Source: Clostridiales bacterium UBA1206
GTDB lineage: Bacteria > Bacillota > Clostridia > Oscillospirales > CAG-382
Reading direction: 5' to 3'
Assembly: GCA_002310055.1 (NCBI GenBank)
Contig: DBXS01000020.1
Span: forward strand, 92,047-156,046
DNA length: 64,000 bases
Under the pieces are notes generated by a model. That model was not told the origin of the DNA. It worked only from the letters and a program-made list of their open reading frames with translations, and did no database searches. Position numbers and translations under genes: made by a program. Of the stretch, positions 9,664 through 17,919 are shown one piece after another (positions within the stretch are counted from its first letter, which is position 1; every line of letters starts with the position of its first letter).

Positions 9664-10253
9664 CAGATATTATTTGCAAAGACGTTTACAAAAGCTACGG
9701 CGAAAAAGAGGTGCTGCGCGGCTTTTCGCACGCTTTCGAACCCGGCTCCGTCACCGCCGTCACCGGGCCTTCCGGCTGCGGCAAGACCACGCTCGTTTCG
9801 ATCGTCGCCGGGCTTGTGATCCCCGATTCCGGCAGCGTGGAAAACGCGCCTCAAAACATATCTGCGGTCTTCCAGGAAGACCGGCTTATAGATGGTCACG
9901 ACGTCAGGGCGAACATCCGCTTCGCGTGCGGGAACGTCGCGCCCGAACGGGTCGCGGAAACGCTTGACGCGCTGGGACTTGAGGACGAATACCGCACCGA
10001 CGTGTCTTCGCTTTCGGGCGGGATGCGCCGCCGCGTCGCCATAGCGCGCGCGCTGCTCGCACCGTACGAGCTGCTCATCCTCGACGAGCCGTTCAAGGGG
10101 CTCGACGAAACGCTCAAAGCCAAAGTCGCGTCCTACGTCGCGTGCTGCGCAAAAGGGAAGACGGTCATATTCATAACCCACGATATTTCGGAACTCGGTT
10201 TCTTTGAAAACTGCCAACTCCTCGAACTCGGGCAAAATCCGCAGACTGAATAA
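9660..10253 (+). CDS. ABC transporter ATP-binding protein (SsuB/TauB-like)
   Basis: A 197-residue ATPase that completes the importer. Walker A is GPSGCGKTT near residue 36, the Q-loop is FQEDRLI, the signature is LSGGMRRRVAIARAL, Walker B is LLILDEPFKGLD, and the switch His lies in FITHDISE. It is somewhat short for the family but all catalytic motifs are present. GTG 9660 overlaps the permease stop (GTGA) and has gggggtg 8 bases upstream. Substrate specificity is set by the receptor and is not resolved. Confidence 0.93.
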   Translation: MTDIICKDVYKSYGEKEVLRGFSHAFEPGSVTAVTGPSGCGKTTLVSIVAGLVIPDSGSVENAPQNISAVFQEDRLIDGHDVRANIRFACGNVAPERVAETLDALGLEDEYRTDVSSLSGGMRRRVAIARALLAPYELLILDEPFKGLDETLKAKVASYVACCAKGKTVIFITHDISELGFFENCQLLELGQNPQTE

Positions 10254-10288
10254 AACGGCGCACGGAAGGGTATTCCGTGCGTCGTTTT
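10252..10288 (+). terminator. intrinsic terminator after the ABC importer operon
   Basis: A long stem, including gcgcacggaa pairing with ttccgtgcgt, begins at the stop codon and ends in a TTTT run. Confidence 0.85.
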
Positions 10289-10308
10289 GTTTATTTTTCA
10301 AACGACGG

Positions 10309-10413
10309 TCATTTGTTCCGCGGCTTTTTCGCTCTTTTCGTCTCGCGGCTTTTCGCCCATTTGCGGAACACGGGTCTGAGTATGCCGGGTATGCGCAAAA
10401 CATAGATCTTCAT
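10309..10413 (-). CDS. spoVM: SpoVM-like spore morphogenesis peptide
   Basis: A 34-codon gene with a strong Shine-Dalgarno (aaggggagat) 8-9 bases before the ATG. The product begins MKIYVLRIP, which aligns position by position with the known B. subtilis SpoVM start (MKFYTIKLP), including the helix-breaking Pro9. An amphipathic stretch follows (ILRPVFRKWAK) and then a basic tail longer than in the 26-residue Bacillus protein. SpoVM is known to insert into the convex outer forespore membrane and to recruit the coat ATPase SpoIVA. The alignment was made by eye, and the C-terminal half is not conserved. It lies 15 bases downstream of a second tiny membrane-protein gene. Confidence 0.7.
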   Translation of the reverse strand: MKIYVLRIPGILRPVFRKWAKSRETKRAKKPRNK

Positions 10414-10428
10414 ACGCTGTATCTCCCC

Positions 10429-10575
10429 TTATGTAAACATCAAAAGCGCGCCGGCTCCCGCTATCGCCGCCGCCGAAACGAACACCATCACCGCGGAAGG
10501 CAGAAAACAGCACAAAAGTATCCCCGCGCCGAACGACAGCGCGCAGGTCCCCACGAGTTTGGTCTTGCAGAACAT
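10429..10575 (-). CDS. 48-residue hydrophobic membrane protein upstream of spoVM
   Basis: This short gene encodes MFCKTKLVGT followed by two hydrophobic stretches (CALSFGAGILLCCFLPSAV and VFVSAAAIAGAGALLMF), so it is probably a two-pass membrane peptide. Its likely Shine-Dalgarno (gaaggg) lies inside the 3' arm of the hairpin at 10582-10615. It ends 15 bases before spoVM, so the two are probably co-transcribed. The family is not recognised. Its lack of frameshifts, placement and ribosome site support it as real, but the short length leaves doubt. Confidence 0.5.
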   Translation of the reverse strand: MFCKTKLVGTCALSFGAGILLCCFLPSAVMVFVSAAAIAGAGALLMFT

Positions 10576-10581
10576 AAAAAT

Positions 10582-10621
10582 CACGCCCTTCGTTCACAGT
10601 ATATGAACGAAGGGCGTTTTT
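10582..10621. terminator. 14-bp stem hairpin between the DUF4434 gene and the spoVM pair
   Basis: The perfect inverted repeat acgcccttcgttca / tgaacgaagggcgt brackets a 7-base loop. On the plus strand it is followed by TTTTT. On the minus strand it is followed by GATTTTTA, so it can end the DUF4434 transcript, and its 3' arm also holds the ribosome site of the 48-residue gene. Confidence 0.75.
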
Positions 10622-10644
10622 CGTTACGGAAAGACTGCGATTTT

Positions 10645-13035
10645 TTATTCGTACGCGATTATTTCTATTTCGTCGGTGAAGAACCAGCCTATGCAGCTCA
10701 CGCTTATCTTGACGAACCGCGCCGAAGCCGATTCGTCAAGCTCCAGCGTCAGCCGCTTTATATAGAGCGAGCCCGTGCCTTCGTCGGCGCACGCGAGCTT
10801 GCCGGCGGGGTCGAAACTGACGCCGTCTTCCGAAACGAAGACTTCAAAATACCGCGGTTCCATAACGGCGCCGTAGCCGCCGCCCAGCGCTTCCACAACT
10901 ATATCGCCTATGTTGTGAGTTACTTCGCCAAGGTCTATCGTCACTTCAAAGTTCGGGCCGTTGTACCCCTGCCACGCCGGGTCGGAAAAGCTCTTTCCGC
11001 CGTGTCTGCCGTCGGTGAGCTCCGTGCCGGTATCGGCGTTGTCGTGCGTGGCGGCGGTTGCAACGTAGCTCTTGCCCAATGCGACGTTCACGCCCTGTTT
11101 CGTACGGTCCACCGGACCGCCGCCCTTTACGGGCGTCCCGTCTTTTTCAAACCGCAAAGCGCCGGTTGAATCGGACGAACAGTCGTACACCGTCACCGAA
11201 AAAGGCAGGTCCGGCGTTTCGTTGGGGAGCGTGAGATAGCTCACGCCGCCCAGCGTGCGGATAAGCCGCTTGTTGTACCAGCGCTCTTCGCCGCCGCGCA
11301 GTATCTTCACCGCCTGCACGCCGTAAGTCGGGGTGGGGAGGAAGACGGTCAGCGTTTCGTCCGTGACTTTTACCTGCGCGTTTGCGGGCAGGTCTTCCGC
11401 CGGGATATTACCGGTGTTGAGGTAGTATACGTAGTTTTTGTGGTAGTCTTCTATGTCGTTGTAGATGGTGTAGTTGGCAAAGAATTCCGGCATATACGCT
11501 TCGTAGGTGAAAGTGCACAGCGTGTCGGCGTACTTCGCGGCGGTGCGGATCTGTTTTATAAAACGGCTTACCGGCGCGGGGATATCGTCGTCGCCGCCCG
11601 TGACGGACGAACCGAGTATGAAGTTTTCCAGATTCACCCAGAATTCCACGTTGTGCTTTTCGCATACCGCCGCCGCGGCGGAAAGATAGTCGCCGGCGTT
11701 CGCGGTGTTGAAATAGCCGCACCCCACGCCGTCCTGAGGGCAGTAGATTATCTGCTCCGCTTTTTCCACTTTGCCGAGTATTGTTTCAAGGTCTTTCTTC
11801 AGCTGAGCCGCGCTGCCTCCCCACGAAGTGCAGTAGGGCGACATCAGAAGCGGCAGCCCGGGGGTGAGCGCGTTTATGTTTTCTATTACGGTGTTCAGGA
11901 TATCGGCTATTTCGGTTTGGTGCGATTTATAATCGCCGTTGCTGAATTCGTGCGTCATATACCAGCCGCAGAAGACTTCCGGGTAGGGGACGCAATAGCG
12001 CGTGTAAAGCGACTGCAGCGCGGTCGCGTTCGCTTTCTTGAACTTTTCGGCGCTTCCGAAGATATCGTCGGCGGGATTCATTCCCATAAACACCTTCATC
12101 CCGCGCTTTTTAGCCTGGGCAAAAACGTGGTCCAGCGCGCTGTTCTGGTACACCGCGCCGTCGGCGCCGGCGCCGTGCAGGATGATGAGTCCGGTAATGC
12201 CGGCTTCTTCAAGCGTGTCGAAATAGCGCTCAGCCATTTCGTCGCTCGCACCGTACAGCGTCATGGTCGTTATCATACTGTAGGAAACGTGCGGCACCGT
12301 TATTTCTTCGGGCGCGCGGCCGAATCCGTAGGTTCGCGCGGGGACGTTTTCGATAAACGAATCGTCGGCGTGCGCGTAGACCGCGGCTTCGGCAAACGCC
12401 GCCTTGTTTGCGCCCGTAGGCGTCACGCAAAAGCGCACGTAGCGCGCGTCGACCCCTTTACATTCGGCGCTGAGCGTGTATAACCTGCCCATAGCCGTCG
12501 CGGCGCGGGCGGGGAAACGCTGCTTTTCGCAAACGCAAGTGTAGTTTTCGTCTTCGCCCGCGGCGTATACCGAAAGCGACGCGATATCGGCGGTGTTCGC
12601 GGAACGCACGGTCCAGAGCACGAACTGTTCGAGGTTTTGTTTGACTTCTCCCAGATCGAGCGTTATCTCAAACGCCTTGCCGGCGCTCTGGACGTAAAGT
12701 ACGCCCGCGTCGTCGAGCTGGATCTCGTTTATGTTCCCGTCGGTCAGAAAACCCTCGCCGCCCGTGTTCTTTGCCGACACCGTGTACGCGGCGCCGCCCG
12801 AAACGAGCGCGCGGCAGCCCGAAGCTTTTAAGTCTTCGTTGTATTCGTGTTCCGCCATGCTTTCCTCCGTTTCGCTCGCTTCTGCCGAAGATGCGGCTTC
12901 GCTTTCTTCGGCGGAGCTTTCTTCCTGCGCCGGACTTTCCGTGTTTTCTTCCGCGCCGCACGCGCAAAGCAGCAAAAGCACGGCGGCAAGCAGCGCGCAA
13001 AGGGCGCGCAAAGAGCGTGATGATACGTGTTCCAT
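10645..13035 (-). CDS. DUF4434 lipoprotein with discoidin-like domains
   Basis: A 796-residue lipoprotein. The signal peptide ends at lipobox LLCAC-G near residue 26, followed by a Ser/Glu/Ala linker. About residues 70-230 form a discoidin (F5/8 type C)-like domain, with EITLDLGEV and YVRFCVTPTG. A TIM-barrel-like DUF4434 domain follows at about 245-540, with GITGLIILHGAG, MKVFMGMNPADD, FCGWYMTHEFS and LLMSPYCTSWGG. A second discoidin-like domain is near the C-terminus (EVTIDLGEVTHNIGD, FEVFVSEDG). The architecture suggests a surface-attached glycan-active or glycan-binding protein; catalysis is unproven for DUF4434. ATG 13035 has ggag 14 bases and aggc 2-5 bases upstream, so its ribosome site is not ideal. 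A paralogous DUF4434 domain is encoded at 32522-33964. Confidence 0.85.
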   Translation of the reverse strand: MEHVSSRSLRALCALLAAVLLLLCACGAEENTESPAQEESSAEESEAASSAEASETEESMAEHEYNEDLKASGCRALVSGGAAYTVSAKNTGGEGFLTDGNINEIQLDDAGVLYVQSAGKAFEITLDLGEVKQNLEQFVLWTVRSANTADIASLSVYAAGEDENYTCVCEKQRFPARAATAMGRLYTLSAECKGVDARYVRFCVTPTGANKAAFAEAAVYAHADDSFIENVPARTYGFGRAPEEITVPHVSYSMITTMTLYGASDEMAERYFDTLEEAGITGLIILHGAGADGAVYQNSALDHVFAQAKKRGMKVFMGMNPADDIFGSAEKFKKANATALQSLYTRYCVPYPEVFCGWYMTHEFSNGDYKSHQTEIADILNTVIENINALTPGLPLLMSPYCTSWGGSAAQLKKDLETILGKVEKAEQIIYCPQDGVGCGYFNTANAGDYLSAAAAVCEKHNVEFWVNLENFILGSSVTGGDDDIPAPVSRFIKQIRTAAKYADTLCTFTYEAYMPEFFANYTIYNDIEDYHKNYVYYLNTGNIPAEDLPANAQVKVTDETLTVFLPTPTYGVQAVKILRGGEERWYNKRLIRTLGGVSYLTLPNETPDLPFSVTVYDCSSDSTGALRFEKDGTPVKGGGPVDRTKQGVNVALGKSYVATAATHDNADTGTELTDGRHGGKSFSDPAWQGYNGPNFEVTIDLGEVTHNIGDIVVEALGGGYGAVMEPRYFEVFVSEDGVSFDPAGKLACADEGTGSLYIKRLTLELDESASARFVKISVSCIGWFFTDEIEIIAYE

Positions 13036-13078
13036 ATGCCTTTTTCTCCGATTTTTCGCGTATTTCCGCAAATAAAGC

Positions 13079-13286
13079 CCGTCCGGCGCGCGGAAGGACC
13101 GTGAACGAAACCCTGCTTGTGCAGGACGGTGCGCTCTCCGCCTGTTTGCGCTTCCAACGTCCGTGCGCGGGGTGCGCCGCAAGCGGCTTGAACAGCCCGC
13201 GTCGGGAGGCCTGCATCCCCAAAGCGGAATATGCGCTCCTTTTCGTATTTGTTGGGTTTTTAACGGTCCTTCCGCCCGCCGGACGG
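13079..13286 (-). ncRNA. ssrS: candidate 6S RNA
   Basis: The 208-base stretch is closed by a 24-bp inverted repeat (13079-13102 with 13263-13286, 23 of 24 positions complementary). Read on the minus strand, a loose AT-rich 5' bulge follows the closing stem. Next comes a long irregular helix (TCCGC/GCGGA and TTTG/CAAA pairings, then a CGCGGG/CCCGCG hairpin). The 3' bulge carries a mini-hairpin, CCTGC-ACAA-GCAGG. This order (closing stem, central bubble with a 3'-side mini-hairpin, terminal rod) is that of 6S RNA, which binds sigma-A RNA polymerase. It lies between two minus-strand genes, and no coding frame is convincing. No separate promoter was identified. Confidence 0.5.
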
Positions 13287-13305
13287 TTTGCGGAAGGTTA
13301 TTCTT

Positions 13306-13605
13306 TTATTCTTCGCTTTCTTCTTCGTCGTCGAACGCGTCGTCCATATCGATCTCGTCCATATACTCTTCTTCAAACGCTTCGGCGGCTTTTTCAAATT
13401 CGTCGTCATCGTCTATGGTGACGAGCGTCTCTTCGCCGTCTTCGTCGGTCTCCACGCGCAGGATGACGTATTCGCCCTCCTCGTTTTCGCAGGGCTCGAA
13501 CGCCACGTAGGTCTTGCCGTCCAGTTCGAGGTCGCCTATCACGTAGAATTCGGTCTCGTTGCCTTCTTCGTCGGTCAAAGTTATTCTTTCATCGTCGCGG
13601 TCCAT
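13306..13605 (-). CDS. DUF1292 (YrzB-like) acidic protein
   Basis: A 99-residue, very acidic cytosolic protein beginning with the DUF1292 core (ITLTDEEGNETEFYVIGDLELDGKTYVAF... and EYVILRVETDEDGEE). It ends in an Asp/Glu tail. Its role is unknown; homologues are near-universal in Firmicutes. GGAGGAAC lies 6 bases before the ATG, and a consensus sigma-A promoter lies 42 bases upstream. The candidate 6S RNA begins 20 bases after its stop codon. Confidence 0.9.
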   Translation of the reverse strand: MDRDDERITLTDEEGNETEFYVIGDLELDGKTYVAFEPCENEEGEYVILRVETDEDGEETLVTIDDDDEFEKAAEAFEEEYMDEIDMDDAFDDEEESEE

Positions 13606-13646
13606 TATGTGTTCCTCCGTTGTAATTTTTCTTTCCGGTCAAGCTT

Positions 13647-13675
13647 ATTTTATCATACGCGCCGCCCCGTGTCAA
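13647..13675 (-). promoter_or_regulatory. sigma-A promoter for the DUF1292 gene
   Basis: On the minus strand: TTGACA (13670-13675), 17 bases, TAAAAT (13647-13652). Confidence 0.8.
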
Positions 13676-13770
13676 GTGCGACTCGGCGCAAAAACGCCCT
13701 TTTGGGGACGGCGTTCGGCAAATATTCACAAACAAATTACCTAAAATTTGTTAAAATCTTTCAAAACACC

Positions 13771-13799
13771 TTGAAAATTGAGTTTTTTTATAGTATTAT
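13771..13799 (+). promoter_or_regulatory. sigma-A promoter for the PucR-type regulator and probably the ftsEX operon
   Basis: TTGAAA at 13771-13776, 17 AT-rich bases, TATTAT at 13794-13799. The leader to ATG 13874 is about 70 bases. Confidence 0.7.
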
Positions 13800-13873
13800 T
13801 AATATAGATTTTTATCACTATACGGATTTTTGATTTTTTGCGACGCGAGACAACAGAAAGATGAGGTAAAACC

Positions 13874-14959
13874 ATGTCCAACAAACTGTTCCAAAGCATG
13901 ATCTACCAGATGAAAGACACCACCGACCGTATGATCGGCGTAGTGGATGAAAGCGGCACCGTGGTGGCGTGCAGCCAGCTTTCGCATATAGGCGAAAACC
14001 GGCCCGAGGTCGCCGACGAGATCGCCTACACTTTTGACACCGTAGTCATCAACGGCTTCACCTACAAGACCATCGGCTCGCATACGCGTTCCGAATTCGC
14101 CGCTTTTGCCGAAGGCGAGGACGCCGTGAGCAAGAGCATCGCGTCCATTATTTCGGTCTCGCTCACCACGTTCAAGAGCCTTTACGACGAAAAGTACGAC
14201 AAAGGCAATTTCGTAAAGAATATCATACTCGATAACATCCTCCCCGGCGATATCTACATCAAAGCCAAAGAGCTCAGGTTCGACAACGAGATCAACCGCG
14301 TGGTCTACCTTATAAGGTTCCACAACAAGGGCGAGGTCGTGCCGTTCGACGTGGTGCAGAACATATTCCCCGACAAATCGCGCGATTACGTCATATCCAT
14401 AAGCGAATCCGATATAGTGCTCGTCAAGGAACTCAAGACCGCCGCCGAGAACCGCTCCATAGAAGCGTACGCGCGTTCCATCGCCGACACCGCCTCGTCC
14501 GAATTCTTCTACCGCGTCACGGTGGGCATAGGCTCGGTCGTTTCCAACGTAAAAGAGCTCGCGCGCTCGTACAAGGACGCGCAGATAGCGCTGGAAGTCG
14601 GCAAGGTGTTCGACACCGAAAAGAACGTCATCAATTACGAAAATCTCGGCATAGCCCGCCTTATCTATCAGCTCCCCGCAACGCTGTGCGAAATGTTCCT
14701 GCAGGAAGTGTTCAAGCGCGGCTCGCTCGAGACGCTGGATAACGAGATGCTTATGACGATCCAGGCGTTTTTCGAAAACAACCTGAACGTTTCCGAAACC
14801 AGCCGCAAGCTTTTCTGTCACCGCAACACGCTCGTGTACAGGCTTGAAAAGATCAAAAAGCTCACCGGACTCGACTTGCGCGAATTCGACCACGCCATAA
14901 CGTTCAAGGTGGCGCTGATGGTCAAAAAGTATATCGCTTCCAAGCCCTCGCTTTACTGA
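13874..14959 (+). CDS. PucR/CdaR family transcriptional regulator
   Basis: A 361-residue protein with a sensor-like N-terminal part (residues 1-110), a central region resembling the CdaR GGDEF-like domain (VTVGIGSVVSNVKELARSYKDAQIALEVG near 215-245), and a C-terminal PucR helix-turn-helix (FFENNLNVSETSRKLFCHRNTLVYRLEKI near 298-330). Relatives activate catabolic genes in response to small metabolites. Here it precedes ftsEX by 23 bases and may share its transcript, so a link to envelope or division control is possible but inferred. The inducer is unknown. Confidence 0.88.
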   Translation: MSNKLFQSMIYQMKDTTDRMIGVVDESGTVVACSQLSHIGENRPEVADEIAYTFDTVVINGFTYKTIGSHTRSEFAAFAEGEDAVSKSIASIISVSLTTFKSLYDEKYDKGNFVKNIILDNILPGDIYIKAKELRFDNEINRVVYLIRFHNKGEVVPFDVVQNIFPDKSRDYVISISESDIVLVKELKTAAENRSIEAYARSIADTASSEFFYRVTVGIGSVVSNVKELARSYKDAQIALEVGKVFDTEKNVINYENLGIARLIYQLPATLCEMFLQEVFKRGSLETLDNEMLMTIQAFFENNLNVSETSRKLFCHRNTLVYRLEKIKKLTGLDLREFDHAITFKVALMVKKYIASKPSLY

Positions 14960-14982
14960 AAATAAACAAAGGACAGGCTGTT

Positions 14983-15660
14983 ATGATAGAATTTCAGAAC
15001 GTATCGATGGTATATCCCAACGGGACCGTCGCATTGAGGAACGTCAATCTCACCGTCGAAGACGGCGAATTCGTCTTCGTGGTGGGCCATTCGGGCGCCG
15101 GCAAGACCACGCTGACCAAGCTGCTTATGTGCGAAGAGCGCGTTTCCGGCGGCAGACTCACCGTGGGCAAATTCAAGCTCGAAAAGCTCCCCAAGCGCAA
15201 GATCCCGTATCTGCGCCGAACTATGGGCGTGGTGTTCCAGGATTTCAGGCTTTTCGATAACAAGACCGTTTACGAAAACGTCGCTTTCGCATTGCGCGTC
15301 ATCGGCGAAAGACCTTCCATAATCAAGAAAAAAGTGCCCGCGTTCTTAAACCTCGTCGAACTCACCGACAAGGCGGAATGCTTCCCGGACGAGCTTTCGG
15401 GCGGCGAAAAGCAGCGCGTGGCGTTTGCGCGCGCGCTGGTCAACAACCCCGAAATGATCATCGCCGACGAGCCCACCGGCAACGTCGACCCCAAGATGTC
15501 CGAAGAACTCATCGACCTTCTTATGCGCGTCAACAAGCTGGGCAAGACGGTCATAGTGGTCACTCACGAAAAAGCGCTGGTCGACCATTATAAAAAGCGC
15601 GTCGTCACCATCCAGGGCGGCGAAGTCACGTCCGACAGAGCGGGAGGGTACGAAGAATGA
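14983..15660 (+). CDS. ftsE: cell division ATP-binding protein FtsE
   Basis: A 225-residue ABC ATPase. Walker A is GHSGAGKTT near residue 36, the Q-loop is FQDFRLF, the signature is LSGGEKQRVAFARAL and Walker B is MIIADEPTGNVDP. FtsE works with FtsX to turn on peptidoglycan hydrolases at the membrane during division or elongation. The next gene is ftsX, overlapping by 4 bases (ATGA), the classical arrangement, and an M23 hydrolase follows. Confidence 0.96.
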   Translation: MIEFQNVSMVYPNGTVALRNVNLTVEDGEFVFVVGHSGAGKTTLTKLLMCEERVSGGRLTVGKFKLEKLPKRKIPYLRRTMGVVFQDFRLFDNKTVYENVAFALRVIGERPSIIKKKVPAFLNLVELTDKAECFPDELSGGEKQRVAFARALVNNPEMIIADEPTGNVDPKMSEELIDLLMRVNKLGKTVIVVTHEKALVDHYKKRVVTIQGGEVTSDRAGGYEE

Positions 15661-16631
15661 AAATGATACGCAATTTCTTTTACCTCATAGGGCAGGGGTT
15701 CGTGGGCGTGTTCCGCAATTCCATAATGTCTACCGCCTCGGTGCTCATCCTCGTCTGCTGTATGCTCATCATCGGCACGTTTTCGCTGGTGATATCGGGA
15801 CTCAACCAGAGCCTGGAGCAGGTAAAAGACTTAAACGTCATAATGGCGTATATTTCGGCTTCCGCCGACGAAAAAGAAATAGCCGATATGCAAAAGAGCA
15901 TAAGCGAATATTCCGCGGGCGTCACCTGCGTGTTCGTCAGCAAGGAAGAAGCGCTCGAGCGGCTCAGAGAAGATTTCGGCGACGACGTTTATCTCGCCCC
16001 GTATTTCGAACCCTCCGGCGAGGAGGAGGAAAGCGGCGTCACGCACGCCACGCGCGCCAACCCGCTGCCCGATTCGTTCGAGATCACGTTCGAAAACGAC
16101 GTCCAGGCCGAAGCGCTCAACAACTTTGTGTGCAACCTCAAAATAGAAGTGATGAACCCCAACGGCGTGAGGGAGACCGTCCCCGGCATAACCGACACCC
16201 GCCACCGCATAGGCCTTGTCGAAAAATTCAGCAACGCCAGAAAAGGTCTGATCGTGCTCGCCGGCCTGCTTATGGCGGTGCTGCTCGTCGTTTCGCTGTT
16301 CGTCATAATGAACACCGTGCGGCTCGGTATGTTCGCCCGCCGCGAGGAGATCGCGGTGATGCGCTACGTCGGCGCCACCAAGACGTTCGTCGTTATGCCG
16401 TTCATAGTCGAAGGCATAATCATCGGTCTCACCGCCGCGGTGCTGGCGTTTATAGTCCAGTATTACCTTTACACTTACGTCATAACCGATATCGCGTTGA
16501 ATTACGGCCTGGGCACTCTCGCGCCGTTCGGCGGATTTGCCAAGTACATAGCCGCCGCGTTCCTGGGCGTGGGTCTGTTCGCGGGCGTGATCGCCAGCGG
16601 CATCTCGGTCAAGCGCTATCTCAACGCTTAA
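15657..16631 (+). CDS. ftsX: cell division protein FtsX
   Basis: A 324-residue membrane protein. It has a first helix at about residues 22-44, an extracytoplasmic domain (about 50-195) with an acidic GEEEESG segment, and three C-terminal helices (about 199-222, 245-270 and 292-315) typical of the FtsX/MacB permease fold. It transmits FtsE ATP hydrolysis to hydrolases outside the cell. It overlaps ftsE by 4 bases and sits 24 bases before the M23 hydrolase, its likely activated partner. Confidence 0.96.
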   Translation: MKMIRNFFYLIGQGFVGVFRNSIMSTASVLILVCCMLIIGTFSLVISGLNQSLEQVKDLNVIMAYISASADEKEIADMQKSISEYSAGVTCVFVSKEEALERLREDFGDDVYLAPYFEPSGEEEESGVTHATRANPLPDSFEITFENDVQAEALNNFVCNLKIEVMNPNGVRETVPGITDTRHRIGLVEKFSNARKGLIVLAGLLMAVLLVVSLFVIMNTVRLGMFARREEIAVMRYVGATKTFVVMPFIVEGIIIGLTAAVLAFIVQYYLYTYVITDIALNYGLGTLAPFGGFAKYIAAAFLGVGLFAGVIASGISVKRYLNA

Positions 16632-16655
16632 AGCTTTTTTAGGAGGTAAACGTTC

Positions 16656-17897
16656 ATGAAAAAGCAAATATCGCTCGTGCTTTCGCTCGTTATGGTCATA
16701 GCCTTCTGTCTCATAGCGTTTTCCAACGTCGCTCCGCACGCGGACGCCAAGGAGACCACTATCGGCGAAGACCAGGAAGAACTGCGCCGTCTTACCAAGG
16801 AGCTGGAAGCCATAAAGCAAAAGCGTGACGAAAGCAAAAAAGCGGCTCAGGACGCGCAGAAACAGTACGCCGGCACCGAAAAAGAGATGGATATCATCCA
16901 GTCGGAGATCGACGAGCTGACTCTCGAACAGAATCAGACCGAAATGATCATCGCCGGTTACGAAAGCGTCATCCAGCGCCTCAAAGACAGCATCGGCGAG
17001 CAGACCGTGCGTATAAACGACCTTTACGAATTGTACGACAATATTCTGATAAACTATTATAAGTACGGCAAGCCGAGCGATCTCGAACTGATGGCTTCGT
17101 CGGACTCGCTTTCGGAATATCTCACCAAAAAGGACTACGTGGGATACATTCTCGAAAGTATGAAACAGAAAGAGCTCGAGATCGAAGCCGCCACCACCGA
17201 CCTCGAAAACACCTACGCCGAGATCACCAAATCGTATAAATATCTCGACCAGTACAACGAAGACATCCAGAATATGCTGGACGAGCAGCAGCTGCTGCTC
17301 GAAGAGCTCAACACCAAGCTCGGCGAATACGTCAGCGACGTCACGCTCAGCGAAAAAGAAGCGCAGAACTACGCCGACCGTCAGGCGGCGCTGCAGAAGA
17401 AGATCGACGCGCTCAACAAGCAGATAGAAGAAAAGAAAGCGTACATAGATCCTTCGTTCTGCTGGCCTATCGACAGCGTTTACTGGAAGAACTGCTACAT
17501 AAGCAGCGGCTACGGCACGCGCCGCGACCCGTTCACCGGCGAGCTGCGCACCCATAAGGGAGTCGATATCGCGGCTCCGTACGGAACGCCCGTCCAGGTC
17601 GTCAAGAGCGGCGTGGTCGTGGAAAGCACCGATCACGGCGGCAGCGCCGGCATCTGGATCAAGGTGCAGCATTACGACGGTTCGTATACTTCGTACCATC
17701 ATCTTTCCAAGCGCCTGGTCAACGTGGGCGCCAAAGTCATACAGGGGCAGATCATAGGCAAGGTCGGCTCCACCGGCCGTTCCACCGGCAACCATCTGCA
17801 TTTCCAGGTATACGAGGGCAGCGAGGTAGTCAACCCCAAGAAATATCTCGATAAATACATACTCAAAGCGCTCGACATACACCATTATTTCGACTGA
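16656..17897 (+). CDS. M23 peptidoglycan endopeptidase with coiled coil (EnvC/PcsB-type partner of FtsEX)
   Basis: A 413-residue exported protein. A signal peptide (about residues 1-28) is followed by a long coiled coil, from about residue 35 to 260 with a break in the middle. The LytM/M23 metallopeptidase domain spans about 285-400. The zinc ligands are visible in HKGVD (His300) and HLHF (His380, His382). The coiled coil would contact FtsX, and the peptidase would cut peptide cross-links. aggaggt lies 8 bases before the ATG. Domain order and location directly after ftsEX make the partnership likely. Confidence 0.93.
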   Translation: MKKQISLVLSLVMVIAFCLIAFSNVAPHADAKETTIGEDQEELRRLTKELEAIKQKRDESKKAAQDAQKQYAGTEKEMDIIQSEIDELTLEQNQTEMIIAGYESVIQRLKDSIGEQTVRINDLYELYDNILINYYKYGKPSDLELMASSDSLSEYLTKKDYVGYILESMKQKELEIEAATTDLENTYAEITKSYKYLDQYNEDIQNMLDEQQLLLEELNTKLGEYVSDVTLSEKEAQNYADRQAALQKKIDALNKQIEEKKAYIDPSFCWPIDSVYWKNCYISSGYGTRRDPFTGELRTHKGVDIAAPYGTPVQVVKSGVVVESTDHGGSAGIWIKVQHYDGSYTSYHHLSKRLVNVGAKVIQGQIIGKVGSTGRSTGNHLHFQVYEGSEVVNPKKYLDKYILKALDIHHYFD

Positions 17898-17919
17898 TTT
17901 TCAAGGACGTGTTCTTAAT

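Noticed and set aside
13079..13286. Several overlapping open frames on both strands
   Set aside because: They are low-complexity Arg/Ala-rich readings without ribosome sites, lying across a long inverted repeat better explained as structured RNA.
15831..17885. Long minus-strand open frame opposite ftsX and the M23 hydrolase gene
   Set aside because: It is the antisense reading of GC-rich coding DNA, rich in Val/Asp/Phe with no domain, while the plus strand carries clear family motifs.
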